NCBI RefSeq assembly: GCF_900110435.1
Contig: NZ_FODT01000001.1
Coordinates: forward strand, 310,001 to 374,000
DNA: 64,000 bases
Direction: 5' to 3'
Source: Rhodopseudomonas pseudopalustris
Lineage (GTDB): Bacteria > Pseudomonadota > Alphaproteobacteria > Rhizobiales > Xanthobacteraceae
This document shows positions 1 to 8,765 of the stretch, piece after piece. The notes under the pieces were generated by a model. That model saw nothing but the letters and a program-made list of their open reading frames with translations, did not search any database and was not told the origin of the DNA. Position numbers and translations under genes: made by a program. Each line of letters starts with the position of its first letter. Position 1 is the first letter of the stretch.

Positions 1-1836
1 GATGCGGCCGTTCTCCATGACGAGAATGCGATCGCAGGACAGCACGGTCGCCAGCCGATGCGCGATCACCAGCGTGGTGCGGTCGCGCATCAGGCCCTGC
101 AGCGCGGTCTGCACCAGCGTTTCGCTTTCGGCGTCGAGCGACGAGGTGGCCTCGTCGAGCAGCAGCAGCGGCGCGTCGCGCAGGATGGCGCGGGCGATCG
201 CGATGCGCTGGCGCTGGCCGCCGGACAGCGTGACGCCGCGCTCGCCGAGCGGCGCCTCGAAGCCGCCGGGCAGCCGGTCGATGAATTCGGTGGCATGGGC
301 CTGCTGCGCGGCGCGCTCGACATCGGCGTCGCTCGCGTCGTCGCGGCCGAAACGGATATTGTCGCGGGCGGTGGCCGCGAACACCACGGAATCCTGCGGC
401 ACCAGCGCGATGCGCTCGCGCACCGCCTGCGGATCGGCCGAGGCGATCGGCACGCCATCCAGCAAGATGGTGCCGGCGGCGGGATCGTAGAACCGCAGCA
501 GCAGATGGAACAGCGTGCTCTTGCCGGCGCCCGAGGGGCCGACGATCGCGACCTTCTCGCCGGCCTTGATCGACAACGACAGGCCGTTCACCGCCAGATA
601 GTCCGGCCGCGTCGGATAGGCGAAGGAGACATTGTCGAAGGTGACGTCGCCGCGCACCGGCACCGGCAATGCGCGCGGCTTGGCGGGCGCCGCGATCGCC
701 GGCTTGACGCGCAGGATCTCGAACAACCGCTCGGCGGCGCCGGAGGCGGCCGAGACCTCGCCCCAGACTTCGCTGAGCTGGCCGAGGCTGGAGGCCGCGA
801 ACGCCGCGTACAAAATAAACTGACCGAGCCGGCCCGGCGTGATCGTGCCGGAGGCGACGTCGTGCGAGCCGACCCACAGGATCGCCACCACGCTCGCGAA
901 CACGATGAAGATGATGATCGCGGTGAGAATCGCGCGCGCCTGGGTCGAACTCCGCGCCGCCTCGTAGGACTGTTCGACCTCGGCGCCGAACCGCGCATTG
1001 GCGAGCCGCTCGTTGGTGTAGGCCTGCACCGTGCGCATCGCGCCGACCAGCTCGGAAGCGAAGGCGGAGGCGTTCGCCAGCGTGTCCTGCGCGTTGCGCG
1101 ACAGCCGCCGCACCCAACGACCGAACGCGACCAGCGGGATCACGATCAGCGGAATCGCCGCCAGCACGATGCCGCTCAATCGCGGGCTCGAGATCACCAT
1201 CATGGTGATCGCGCCCGCGAACAGCAGCATGTTGCGCAGCGCGATCGAGACCGAGGCGCCGACCGCGGACTTGATCTGCGTGGTGTCGGCGGTCAGCCGC
1301 GAGATCAACTCGCCGCTGCGCGCGGAGTCGAAGAACGACGGCGACAGCGCGGTGAGATGCTTGAAGACATCGCGGCGCAGATCGGCGACGATCCGCTCGC
1401 CGATCGTCATCACCAAGTAGTAACGCGCGGCGCTCGCGACCGCGAGCACGCCGACCACCGCGAGCATCACGCTGAAATAGCTGTTGATCAGCTCGATGCC
1501 TTCGCCGCTGAAGCCGAAATCGATCAGCCGCCGCACTGCGAGCGGCACCATCAGCGTCGTCATCGCGGCGACGATCAGCGCGATCAGCGCCATCAGGGCG
1601 CGGCCGCGGTAATGGTCGACATAGGGCGCCAGCGCCAGCAGCGGCCGCAGCCGGCTGCGCTTGGCGACCGCCTCGACTTCCTCGACCTGGCTGACATCGG
1701 CGTCGGCGCGGAGCGTGCCGGTGCGCGGCCCGACATTCTCGGTGGCCGCGATCGCGTCCAGCGACAATCCGATCGCCGAGGCCTTTGGTTCCAAGGCCTT
1801 GGATCCGGAGGTCTGTCGTTTGCTTGCTGTCGTCAT
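1..1836 (-). CDS. ABC exporter, fused permease/ATPase, C-terminus cut by window edge
   Basis: An MsbA-type half-transporter: an N-terminal membrane region of about six helices followed by an ATPase. 612 codons are visible and no stop is reached, so only a short C-terminal piece is missing. In the reverse translation I read Walker A (GPSGAGKST, near plus-strand 515-545), the signature TLSGGQRQR near 210-240, and the H-loop IAHRLATV near 55-80. The ATG at 1834-1836 opens the frame. Such proteins work as homodimers that flip lipids or drugs, or secrete peptides; the substrate cannot be told. It diverges from rpmE across a 240-base gap that holds a spaced direct repeat. Confidence 0.9.
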   Translation of the reverse strand, partial: MTTASKRQTSGSKALEPKASAIGLSLDAIAATENVGPRTGTLRADADVSQVEEVEAVAKRSRLRPLLALAPYVDHYRGRALMALIALIVAAMTTLMVPLAVRRLIDFGFSGEGIELINSYFSVMLAVVGVLAVASAARYYLVMTIGERIVADLRRDVFKHLTALSPSFFDSARSGELISRLTADTTQIKSAVGASVSIALRNMLLFAGAITMMVISSPRLSGIVLAAIPLIVIPLVAFGRWVRRLSRNAQDTLANASAFASELVGAMRTVQAYTNERLANARFGAEVEQSYEAARSSTQARAILTAIIIFIVFASVVAILWVGSHDVASGTITPGRLGQFILYAAFAASSLGQLSEVWGEVSAASGAAERLFEILRVKPAIAAPAKPRALPVPVRGDVTFDNVSFAYPTRPDYLAVNGLSLSIKAGEKVAIVGPSGAGKSTLFHLLLRFYDPAAGTILLDGVPIASADPQAVRERIALVPQDSVVFAATARDNIRFGRDDASDADVERAAQQAHATEFIDRLPGGFEAPLGERGVTLSGGQRQRIAIARAILRDAPLLLLDEATSSLDAESETLVQTALQGLMRDRTTLVIAHRLATVLSCDRILVMENGRI

Positions 1837-1892
1837 CGGAACTGCCAAGTCGGTGCTTCTACGTCGAAACTTCGAGGGCGGAACTGCCAAGT
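1837..1892. promoter_or_regulatory. Spaced 14-base direct repeat in the ABC exporter/rpmE divergent gap
   Basis: CGGAACTGCCAAGT occurs at 1837-1850 and again, identical, at 1879-1892. The two copies start 42 bases apart, close to four helical turns, and the first touches the exporter's start codon. A tandem protein-binding site or a leader element for the exporter is possible. No known operator was recognised. Confidence 0.3.
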
Positions 1893-1989
1893 TTTTAGAG
1901 GCCTTCCAGCCGACCCCACATAGGCCTCAACCGCCGTGGCTGGCAAATCCGGGACATTGCGGTATCCGAAGCACCCCGGCCGCGCGACC

Positions 1990-2018
1990 TTGTCTTAATG
2001 GCGTCGCTGCGATATAGA
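1990..2018 (+). promoter_or_regulatory. Sigma-70-like promoter of rpmE
   Basis: A -35 box TTGTCT (1990-1995), a 17-base spacer and a -10 box TATAGA (2013-2018) predict a start near 2025. That leaves a leader of about 54 bases before the rpmE ATG. Confidence 0.5.
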
Positions 2019-2078
2019 GCGCGCAAATTCGCCCGACATCATCGCGATCGAGGCGCCTGCGCGCGCAAGGGATATCCC

Positions 2079-2306
2079 ATGAAGACCGAAATTCATCCGA
2101 ATTATCATAGCATTACGGTCGTCATGACCGACGGCACCGAATATCAGACGCGATCGACCTGGGGCAAGGAAGGCGACAAGCTGAACCTCGACATCGACCC
2201 CCGCTCGCATCCGGCGTGGACCGGCGGCACCCAGCAGGTGCTGGACCGCGGCGGCCGCGTCTCGCGTTTCCAGAAGAAGTTCTCGGGCTTCCTCAAGAAA
2301 GATTGA
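2079..2306 (+). CDS. rpmE: 50S ribosomal protein bL31
   Basis: Component of the large ribosomal subunit, bridging it to the small one. The 75-residue protein starts [12 protein letters not shown] and contains the family features NYHSI, TRSTWG, HPAWTG and a Lys/Phe-rich tail. There is no cysteine at all, so this is the zinc-independent (C-minus) form. The frame stays open upstream to 1998, but the family start and an AAGG ribosome site at 2067-2070 support 2079. A promoter lies at 1990-2018 and a terminator at 2433-2462. Confidence 0.96.
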   Translation: MKTEIHPNYHSITVVMTDGTEYQTRSTWGKEGDKLNLDIDPRSHPAWTGGTQQVLDRGGRVSRFQKKFSGFLKKD

Positions 2307-2432
2307 TCGCCCGGCCGGTTTTTGGAGCGGGATGACGCATCCTCGGATCATCATCCCGCTCTTGATCCTGTCGGCATGATCTGTTCCGAACACCGGCCTT
2401 TCCGAACACCGGGCCGATGGCGCCGGAATCGA

Positions 2433-2462
2433 AACGCCCCGCGACTGCGCGGGGCGTTTTTC
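2433..2462 (+). terminator. Rho-independent terminator after rpmE
   Basis: A perfect 10-base-pair stem (2433-2442 with 2449-2458) of AACGCCCCGC is followed by TTT. It lies between the convergent rpmE and rcdA genes. Confidence 0.75.
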
Positions 2463-2493
2463 GTTGGCGAGCCGTTCGGACGGCCGTCCCGGA

Positions 2494-3009
2494 TTAGCGT
2501 TCGAACGCTGCCTTCAGCATATTGAGCTGCGGCACCAGCGGGTTGCCGATCGGCGCGCGTTCCGAGGGCGGCGGCATGTGCATCGAGGCGTCGAGCCGCC
2601 GGATCCGCGCCTGCAGGCTCATCGAACGGGCGATCAGCGCCTGCAACTGGTCCGGCAGCTGCTCCAGCATGTCCGGCCCACTGGGATCGGCCGCCGACAG
2701 CTTGACCTTGGATTTCTCGCGATTGGCCTGGACCAGCGTCATCTCGCCTTCCTTCACCGCCCGATGCAGCAGAAGCCAGGAGGCGAGCTGCATCAGCCGC
2801 GTGGTCAGGCGCATGCTTTCGGTGGCGTAGGTCAGGCTGACCGAGCGGTCGAGCGTCTTCGCCTCGGCGCGGCCGTCGCCGTCGAGATACGCGGCGGTCT
2901 CCTCGACCAGATCCATCCCCTCGCGAAACAGCGCTGTGAAGGCTGCCGAATTCGTCAGCCGTTCGCTCAGCACGACGAGCGGGGCTTCACTCTGCGATAA
3001 TTCCGACAT
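2494..3009 (-). CDS. rcdA: DUF1465 family protein, RcdA (regulator of CtrA degradation)
   Basis: A 171-residue, mostly helical soluble protein of the DUF1465 family, to which Caulobacter RcdA belongs. RcdA is an adaptor that works with CpdR, PopA and c-di-GMP to deliver CtrA and other substrates to ClpXP during the cell cycle. A helix-rich core (about residues 10-120) is followed by a flexible, proline-containing C-terminal part (MHMPPPSERAPIG), as expected of the family. The gene is convergent with rpmE. Its pathway partner cpdR lies at 15.3-15.6 kb. Family assignment is from sequence; the cell-cycle role is by homology. Confidence 0.85.
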   Translation of the reverse strand: MSELSQSEAPLVVLSERLTNSAAFTALFREGMDLVEETAAYLDGDGRAEAKTLDRSVSLTYATESMRLTTRLMQLASWLLLHRAVKEGEMTLVQANREKSKVKLSAADPSGPDMLEQLPDQLQALIARSMSLQARIRRLDASMHMPPPSERAPIGNPLVPQLNMLKAAFER

Positions 3010-3185
3010 GATTGACGCCTCACGCTAACGGTTACGCCGCCGGCTTTCGCTCCGACTTATGATGAATAAATCATTGCGCGTGCGACGCCGGGAGTCCAGC
3101 GCGCGCGTTGACAAAGGTTAACGCGGTTTCGGCGCGAAGGATCGCCGTCGGCGGGGACAAAGCCGGGACGGGGTAAACAAAGCAC

Positions 3186-3216
3186 AAACAAAAAAAGAGC
3201 CGCCGTTTCCGGCGGC
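3186..3216 (-). terminator. Rho-independent terminator, minus strand
   Basis: GCCGCCG (3199-3205) pairs with CGGCGGC (3210-3216) around a 4-base loop. On the minus strand it is followed by TCTTTTTTTGTTTG, a strong termination signal. It ends the DUF1192 transcript or the candidate small RNA. Confidence 0.75.
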
Positions 3217-3270
3217 TTTAAAGTTGATAACAGGGAGGCGTCAAAACAGAGTGGACAGGAGCCACTCGGT
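3186..3270 (-). ncRNA. Candidate small RNA or 3' UTR-derived RNA with anti-Shine-Dalgarno motifs
   Basis: In a gap of about 450 bases without a credible gene, the minus strand shows in order: a hairpin GAGTGG/CCACTC (3262-3267 with 3249-3254) whose loop reads CTCCTGT, an unpaired CCTCCC (3238-3233), and a GC hairpin followed by a long T-tract (3216-3186). This resembles alpha-proteobacterial sRNAs that carry CCUCC anti-SD segments. No clear promoter was found, so it could be processed from the 3' end of the DUF1192 transcript, which ends 250 bases upstream. The 5' end is a guess. Confidence 0.35.
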
Positions 3271-3308
3271 CCAAAGATGGACAAACAAAGTAATACCCCG
3301 GAAAGCTT

Positions 3309-3330
3309 AATCGCTCGTAAATGAGCGATT
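3309..3330. repeat. Inverted repeat AATCGCTC-N6-GAGCGATT
   Basis: Perfect 8-base arms at 3309-3316 and 3323-3330 with a 6-base centre. It could be a protein-binding site or an RNA hairpin upstream of the candidate small RNA. No regulator was recognised. Confidence 0.35.
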
Positions 3331-3465
3331 TCGTTGACAAACAGTTTGCCATAGGCCAGCCCCCGCCGCTGTGCCACGATGGGACATCGCGCGATCAGAC
3401 CGCGACGGCTGTTAGTTGTCGCCGAAGCGGCCCGCGCGATCCGGGGTACCGATCCGAACCGATGA

Positions 3466-3657
3466 TCAGGCTTTGAAGAAACGGTCGGCGGCTTCGCGCG
3501 TGGCGCGTTTCATCGTCATCGCGGTCTGCATCCGGAGGATCTCCTCCTCGAGCAGCGCGACCCGCTCGGCGAGCTCCTCGACCGAGAGCAGCGACAGATC
3601 CTGCCCGATCTCGTGGCTGATTTTCTTCCTCGGCTTGTCGTCGTCCTCGATCGCCAT
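3466..3657 (-). CDS. DUF1192 family small protein
   Basis: A 63-residue acidic then helical protein starting MAIEDDDKPRKK, with a leucine/glutamate-rich coiled-coil-like segment (LSVEELAERVALLEEEI). It matches the short DUF1192 proteins common in Rhizobiales, whose function is unknown. An upstream in-frame start at 3720 would add 21 residues unlike the family, so 3657 is preferred. It diverges from the quinone oxidoreductase gene at 3756. Confidence 0.75.
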   Translation of the reverse strand: MAIEDDDKPRKKISHEIGQDLSLLSVEELAERVALLEEEILRMQTAMTMKRATREAADRFFKA

Positions 3658-3755
3658 CGCGTCCCTCGCACCGTTCGTGATCCGGTCCGGTTGCCAGCCG
3701 AGCCCCGGCTGTCTAATCACATCGCACCCGCCACCCCACCAGCCAAGGACAAATC

Positions 3756-4754
3756 ATGGAACCGATCCCTTCGCAAATGACCGTGGTCGGGATCAGCAAG
3801 CCCGGCGGGCCGGAGGTGCTGCTGCCCGAGACGCGCGCGGTACCGAAGCCGGCGCCGGGCGAAATCCTGGTCAAGGTCGCGGCGGCCGGCGTCAACCGTC
3901 CCGATGTGGCACAACGCTCCGGCAGCTATCCGCCGCCGCCCGGCGCGAGCGACCTTCCCGGCCTGGAGATCGCCGGCGAAGTGGTGGCGCTCGGTGAGGG
4001 CGCGACCAAGCACAAGCTCGGCGACAAGGTGATGTCGCTGGTCGCCGGCGGCGGCTACGCGCAATATTGCATCGCGCAGGACGCCCAGGCGATGACCGTA
4101 CCGCCCGGCTATTCGATGATCGAAGCCGGCGCGACGGCGGAAACGCTGATGACGGTGTGGCACAACGTGTTCGAGCGCGGCCGGCTCGCGCCCGGCGAAA
4201 CCCTGCTGGTGCACGGCGGCTCGTCCGGCATCGGCACCATGGCGATCCAGCTCGCGGTGGCGCTCGGCTCCAAGGTGATTACCACCGTCGGATCGCAGGA
4301 AAAAGCGGACGCCTGCCTCAAGCTCGGCGCTACGCGCGCGATCAACTACAAGACCGATGATTTCGTCGCGGCGGTGAAGGAAGCCACCGGCGGCAAGGGC
4401 GTCGAGGTGATCCTCGACATGGTCGGCGGCGATTACATCGAGCGCAACTACGAGGCCGCCGCAATGGACGGCCGGATCGTCCAGATCGCATTCCTCGGCG
4501 GCGCCAAGGCCACGGTGAATTTCACCAAGCTGATGATCAAGCGACTGCATCACACCGGCTCGACGCTGCGGCCGCGCAGCAACGCCGACAAGGCCGCGAT
4601 GGTCGCCGCGATCGAGGCGAAGGTGATGCCGCTACTCCACGAGGGCCGGATCAAGCCGCTGATCGACGGCACTTTCGCGTTGCATCAGGCCGCCGACGCG
4701 CACCGGCGGATGGAAACCAGTCAACATATTGGCAAAATTGTGTTGACGGTCTGA
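3756..4754 (+). CDS. NAD(P)H quinone oxidoreductase, PIG3/QOR type
   Basis: A 332-residue zinc-free member of the medium-chain dehydrogenase/reductase superfamily, predicted to reduce quinones with NADPH in the cytosol. Visible features are the N-terminal GroES-like fold with GVNRPDVAQR, the nucleotide-binding motif HGGSSGIGTMAIQLA (about residues 149-163) and LDMVGGDYIERN. The catalytic zinc cysteines of alcohol dehydrogenases are absent. The length and the TIGR02824-like pattern fit the PIG3 subgroup. AAGGA lies just upstream of the ATG. A second Met (MTVVGIS) eight codons in is a weaker alternative start. Confidence 0.9.
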   Translation: MEPIPSQMTVVGISKPGGPEVLLPETRAVPKPAPGEILVKVAAAGVNRPDVAQRSGSYPPPPGASDLPGLEIAGEVVALGEGATKHKLGDKVMSLVAGGGYAQYCIAQDAQAMTVPPGYSMIEAGATAETLMTVWHNVFERGRLAPGETLLVHGGSSGIGTMAIQLAVALGSKVITTVGSQEKADACLKLGATRAINYKTDDFVAAVKEATGGKGVEVILDMVGGDYIERNYEAAAMDGRIVQIAFLGGAKATVNFTKLMIKRLHHTGSTLRPRSNADKAAMVAAIEAKVMPLLHEGRIKPLIDGTFALHQAADAHRRMETSQHIGKIVLTV

Positions 4755-4887
4755 TCTCGTCCCCGATTTGTTCGGCTCCGCCCACTGGTTGTTACGTCTA
4801 TGTTTTGGCCGGCTTTCATGTCATTTATCCGTCGTCGGACGCGCGCGGTGGCCGCGCTTCGAGATGGTGTGAACGCGGAGAACTAAG

Positions 4888-7764
4888 TTGCGTCTGATCA
4901 GATGCCTTGCGCTTCTGGCGTTGGGCTTGATGCTGATTGCGGTTGCCCCGCAGGCGCACGCGCTCGACGCTGTCAGCGTCCGCAGCGACGCGCCCGCGAT
5001 CGATCTCACCGGCGTACTCGAGCATCAGCGCAGCGATACCGACCGCATCCAGGTCTCGACCGCGCCCGGCAATGACGGCATCGTCCGCCGCATCGAGGTG
5101 CGCGCCCGCGAGGGCGGCCAGCATTGGGTAGTGTTCGCGCTCGCCAACAACACCGACGATCAGCTCGACCGCCTAATCGTCGTGCCGCATTATCGCATGG
5201 TGGCGTCCGGCCTGTTCTGGCCCGACCTCGGCCTGTCGCGCATCGCGACCATCACGCCGTCGACCGGCGACCGCCCGGAGCGGCAGGACTCGACGACCGC
5301 GGATATCTTCCGCGTCACGCTCGATCCCGGCTCGGTGATCACCTTCGTCGCCGAATTGCGCACTGACAAGCTGCCGCAGCTCTATCTGTGGGAGCCGGAA
5401 GCCTACAAGGACAAGGTCAATTCGTTCACGCTGTACCAGGGCATCGTGATCGGGATTTCCGGCCTACTGGCGCTGGTGCTGACGATCCTGTTCGTGGTCA
5501 AGGGCAGCATCATGTTCCCCGCCGCCGCGGCGCTGGCCTGGGCGGTGCTGGTCTATATCGGCATCGACTTCGGCTTCTGGAGCAAGGTGTTCGACATGTC
5601 GGCCGGCGCCGAGCGCATCTGGCGCGCGTCGGGCGAAGCCATTCTGGCGGCCACGCTGCTGGTGTTCCTGTTCGCCTATCTCAATCTCAGCCGCTGGCAC
5701 GTGCGCTACTCGCACATCACGCTCGGCTGGCTCGCCTTCCTGGGTTCGCTGGTGGCGCTGGCGCTGTTCGATCCGGCGGTGGCGTCCGGCATCGCGCGGA
5801 TGTCGCTGGTACTGATCGCCTTCGCCGGCTTCACGCTGATTGTGTACCTGTCGACCCACGGTTTCGACCGCGCCGTGCTGCTGATCCCGACCTGGTTCCT
5901 GCTGGTGATCTGGGTGATCGCCTCGGGCATGACCGTGGCAGGCTCGGTGACCAACGATATCGTCGGCCCGGCGCTACTCGGCGGCCTGGTGCTGATCGTG
6001 ATGCTGATCGGCTTCACGGTGATGCAGCACGCCTTCGCCGGCAGCGGCGCGACCGGCGGCGTGGTCTCCGACGTCGAGCGACGGGCGCTGGCGCTGATTG
6101 GCTCCGGCGACCTGATCTGGGACTGGGACGTCTCCGCCGACAAGGTCTTCACCAGCCCGGAGACCGAAGCACTGCTCGGCCTGAAGCGCGGCGCGCTGGA
6201 AGGCTCGGCCGCGACCTGGCTCGAAGTGCTGCACCCGCTCGATCAGGACCGTTTCCGCGCCGCGCTCGACTCGGTGCTCGACCAGCGCCGCGGCCGGCTG
6301 ACCCAGCATTTCCGGCTGCGCACCCCCGACGGGCATTTCATGTGGTTCGCCCTGAAGGCGCGGCCGGTGGTCGGCGCCGACGGCGAAGTGACCCGCGTGG
6401 TCGGCACGCTGACGGATGTCACCGAGGCCAAGAACGCCGAAGAGCGGATGCTGCACGACGCGGTGCATGACAATCTTACCGGCCTGCCGAACCGCAAGCT
6501 GTTCATGGACCGGCTCGGCGCCGTGGCGAATTTCGCCAAGACGATGCCGAACCTGCGGCCGACGCTGATGGTGATCGATCTCGATCGCTTCAAGCAGGTC
6601 AACGATTCCGTCGGCATCGCCGTCGGCGATTCGATCCTGCTGACGCTGGCGCGCCGCCTCACCCGCATCCTCAAGCCGCAGGACACGCTGGCGCGGATCG
6701 CCGGCGACCAGTTCGGCCTGATCCTGTTGTCGGAGCAGGACCCGGCCAAGATCACCGCCTTCGCCGAGACCATCCGCAAGACCATCAAGGCGCCGATCGC
6801 CTTCAACGACCGCGAGATTTTCCTCACTGCCTCGATCGGTCTCGCTTTGTCCGACCCGCAGACCCAGCTCTCCGACGAGATCATCAAGGACGCCGAGCTG
6901 GCAATGTATCACTCCAAGCGGATCGGCGGCGACCGCATCGACGTCTACAAGCCCGCGATGCGGGCGCGGAAGTCCGACCGCCTGACGCTGGAATCCGAAC
7001 TGCGCCGCGCCATCGAGCGCCAGGAAATCACCATCCTGTATCAGCCGATCGTCCGGCTCGAGGACCGTTCGGTCGCGGGCTTCGAAGCGCTGGCGCGGTG
7101 GGACCATCCCAAACTCGGACGGATGGCGCCGGGCGAGTTCATCTCGATCGCCGAGGAGATCGGCCTGATCGTCGAACTCGGCATGTTCGTGATGGACCAG
7201 ACCGCCAAGCAGCTCGCGATCTGGCAGCGCGCGATGCGCTCGCGCGAGCCGATCTTCGCCAGCGTCAACATCTCGTCGCGACAATTGCTGCGCCACGACC
7301 TGATCCACGACGTCCGCACCGTGCTGTCGCGCTCCTCGATCGCGCGCGGCACGTTGAAACTCGAACTCACCGAATCGCTGGTGATGGAGAATCCGGAGCA
7401 CGCCGCGCAAATGCTGACGCGGATCCGCGAACTCGGCACCGGCCTGTCGCTCGACGATTTCGGCACCGGCCATTCGTCGCTGGCCTATCTGCAACGCTTC
7501 CCGTTCGACACCATCAAGATCGACCAGTCGTTCGTCCGCACCACCAGCCGCGGCACAAGGCCGGTGATCCTGAAGTCGATCATCGCGCTGGCGCACGATC
7601 TCGGCATGGACGTGGTCGCGGAGGGCGCCGAGACCGATTCGGACGCGGTGGAGCTGTATCAGCTCGGCTGCGAATACGCCCAGGGCTTCGCCTTCGGCGA
7701 GCCGATGGACGCCGACGCAGCGATGCGGCTGCTGACCGAAGAACGCCTCGAAGCCGCGAGCTGA
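4888..7764 (+). CDS. Membrane sensor PAS-GGDEF-EAL protein, probable c-di-GMP phosphodiesterase
   Basis: 958 residues: signal peptide (about 1-26), periplasmic domain (27-180), about seven membrane helices (183-385), PAS (400-525), GGDEF (530-690), EAL (700-950). The GGDEF signature reads AGDQF near residue 604, so cyclase activity is unlikely. It may still bind GTP or c-di-GMP. The EAL domain keeps EALARW, NISSRQ, ELTES, DDFGTG, KIDQSF and AEGAET, so it should hydrolyse c-di-GMP. The start is TTG at 4888, with GGAG seven bases upstream. It stands alone, so the signal it senses is unknown. Confidence 0.9.
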   Translation: MRLIRCLALLALGLMLIAVAPQAHALDAVSVRSDAPAIDLTGVLEHQRSDTDRIQVSTAPGNDGIVRRIEVRAREGGQHWVVFALANNTDDQLDRLIVVPHYRMVASGLFWPDLGLSRIATITPSTGDRPERQDSTTADIFRVTLDPGSVITFVAELRTDKLPQLYLWEPEAYKDKVNSFTLYQGIVIGISGLLALVLTILFVVKGSIMFPAAAALAWAVLVYIGIDFGFWSKVFDMSAGAERIWRASGEAILAATLLVFLFAYLNLSRWHVRYSHITLGWLAFLGSLVALALFDPAVASGIARMSLVLIAFAGFTLIVYLSTHGFDRAVLLIPTWFLLVIWVIASGMTVAGSVTNDIVGPALLGGLVLIVMLIGFTVMQHAFAGSGATGGVVSDVERRALALIGSGDLIWDWDVSADKVFTSPETEALLGLKRGALEGSAATWLEVLHPLDQDRFRAALDSVLDQRRGRLTQHFRLRTPDGHFMWFALKARPVVGADGEVTRVVGTLTDVTEAKNAEERMLHDAVHDNLTGLPNRKLFMDRLGAVANFAKTMPNLRPTLMVIDLDRFKQVNDSVGIAVGDSILLTLARRLTRILKPQDTLARIAGDQFGLILLSEQDPAKITAFAETIRKTIKAPIAFNDREIFLTASIGLALSDPQTQLSDEIIKDAELAMYHSKRIGGDRIDVYKPAMRARKSDRLTLESELRRAIERQEITILYQPIVRLEDRSVAGFEALARWDHPKLGRMAPGEFISIAEEIGLIVELGMFVMDQTAKQLAIWQRAMRSREPIFASVNISSRQLLRHDLIHDVRTVLSRSSIARGTLKLELTESLVMENPEHAAQMLTRIRELGTGLSLDDFGTGHSSLAYLQRFPFDTIKIDQSFVRTTSRGTRPVILKSIIALAHDLGMDVVAEGAETDSDAVELYQLGCEYAQGFAFGEPMDADAAMRLLTEERLEAAS

Positions 7765-7809
7765 TTTCGGCGATCGGCTTAAGGCACCGCGCATTCATGC
7801 GTCACGGCT

Positions 7810-7908
7810 GTCATCCTCCGCGACAGCGGAGGATCCAGTACGGCGGAGAGGTCGCGATCAACACGAAGGCTCTGCAATACTGGATCGCCCGCTTTCGCGG
7901 GCGATGAC
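7810..7908. repeat. Paired palindromic intergenic repeat (GTCAT...ATGAC type)
   Basis: Two hairpins in mirror arrangement: GTCATCCTCCGC-gaca-GCGGAGGATCCAGTAC at the left, and TACTGGATCGCCCGC-ttt-GCGGGCGATGAC at the right. The outer ends GTCATC and GATGAC are complementary, so the whole element can also fold as one cruciform. Similar elements recur near 11.5, 29.5, 43.5 and 44.9 kb. Confidence 0.75.
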
Positions 7909-7939
7909 GGGAATGTGTAAGCGCGAGCGGCGAAGCTGA

Positions 7940-8632
7940 CTACGCGTGGCCGGCTTCGGTGGAAAGCATCCCCGGCTCGATACCGAGCTTGTGCAGCGCG
8001 CGATCGTATTTCTCTTCGACGTCGTCGCCGAACACCAGGTCCGCGTCGGCGTCGCAATGCAGCCAGCCATTGTCCTGAATTTCGGTCTCGAGCTGGCCCG
8101 GCGCCCAGCCGGCATAGCCGAGCGCCAGGATGGCGTGCTTCGGGCCGGCGCCGCTGGCAATCGCTTTGAGAATATCCACGGTCGCGGTCAGAGAAATGCC
8201 GTCATCGATCGGCAGGGTCGCATCCTTGATGAAGAAATCGCTGGAATGAAGCACGAAGCCCCGGCCGGTCTCGACCGGCCCCCCACGCAACACCTTCATG
8301 GATTCGGCGTGATCCGGCAGCATGATCTGCTCGGGCTTTTCGACGATGTCGAGCTGAACCAGCAGTTCCGGAAAATCGATGCTGCCCGCGGGACGATTGA
8401 CGATGATGCCCATGGCGCCTTCCGATGAATGCGCGCAGATATAGATCACCGAGCGCGCAAACCGCTCGTCCTCCATCACCGGCATCGCAATCAGCAACTG
8501 GCCGTCGAGATAGCTCCCCTGCTCGCCCGACCAAGATTCGCCGGCCTTCCGCTTGGCGCCGGACCTCAGCTTGGCTTCGCCGGACTTGGGCTTGGCTTCG
8601 CCGGACTTGGGCCTTTTGGACTCAATCGCCAT
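7940..8632 (-). CDS. YqgE/AlgH family protein (DUF179)
   Basis: A 230-residue protein whose last 185 residues match YqgE/Alg[47 protein letters not shown] and [13 protein letters not shown]. The biochemical role is unknown. The first 40 residues are a lysine-rich low-complexity tail with the unit PKSGEAK repeated, which the family core lacks. In-frame starts exist up to 8686; 8632 (MAIESK) is chosen because GAGG lies eight bases upstream. It diverges from the gene at 8766. Confidence 0.88.
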   Translation of the reverse strand: MAIESKRPKSGEAKPKSGEAKLRSGAKRKAGESWSGEQGSYLDGQLLIAMPVMEDERFARSVIYICAHSSEGAMGIIVNRPAGSIDFPELLVQLDIVEKPEQIMLPDHAESMKVLRGGPVETGRGFVLHSSDFFIKDATLPIDDGISLTATVDILKAIASGAGPKHAILALGYAGWAPGQLETEIQDNGWLHCDADADLVFGDDVEEKYDRALHKLGIEPGMLSTEAGHA

Positions 8633-8765
8633 CAGGGGATCCTCGCGTTGCACCGTCATCCTGATATCGGGTGCCATTGCTGTCAATCAACCACCGCCGC
8701 AGGGTGGCCACGGAATCACGGCCAATTCAGTGGTTCTTCGTGGTCTTAGTGCGTAAATACGTCAC

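Noticed and set aside
58-1923. Long plus-strand open frame (621 codons) opposite the ABC exporter
   Set aside because: Its translation is Arg/His/Gln-rich without any fold or family, while the opposite strand reads as a clear ABC exporter. A GC-skew shadow.
3057-3377. 106-codon minus-strand frame in the rcdA-DUF1192 gap
   Set aside because: No family resemblance or ribosome site, and it runs through a terminator hairpin and the candidate RNA structure.
5974-7794. 606-codon minus-strand open frame opposite the GGDEF-EAL gene
   Set aside because: Low-complexity, His/Arg/Asp-rich translation; the plus strand carries all EAL motifs.
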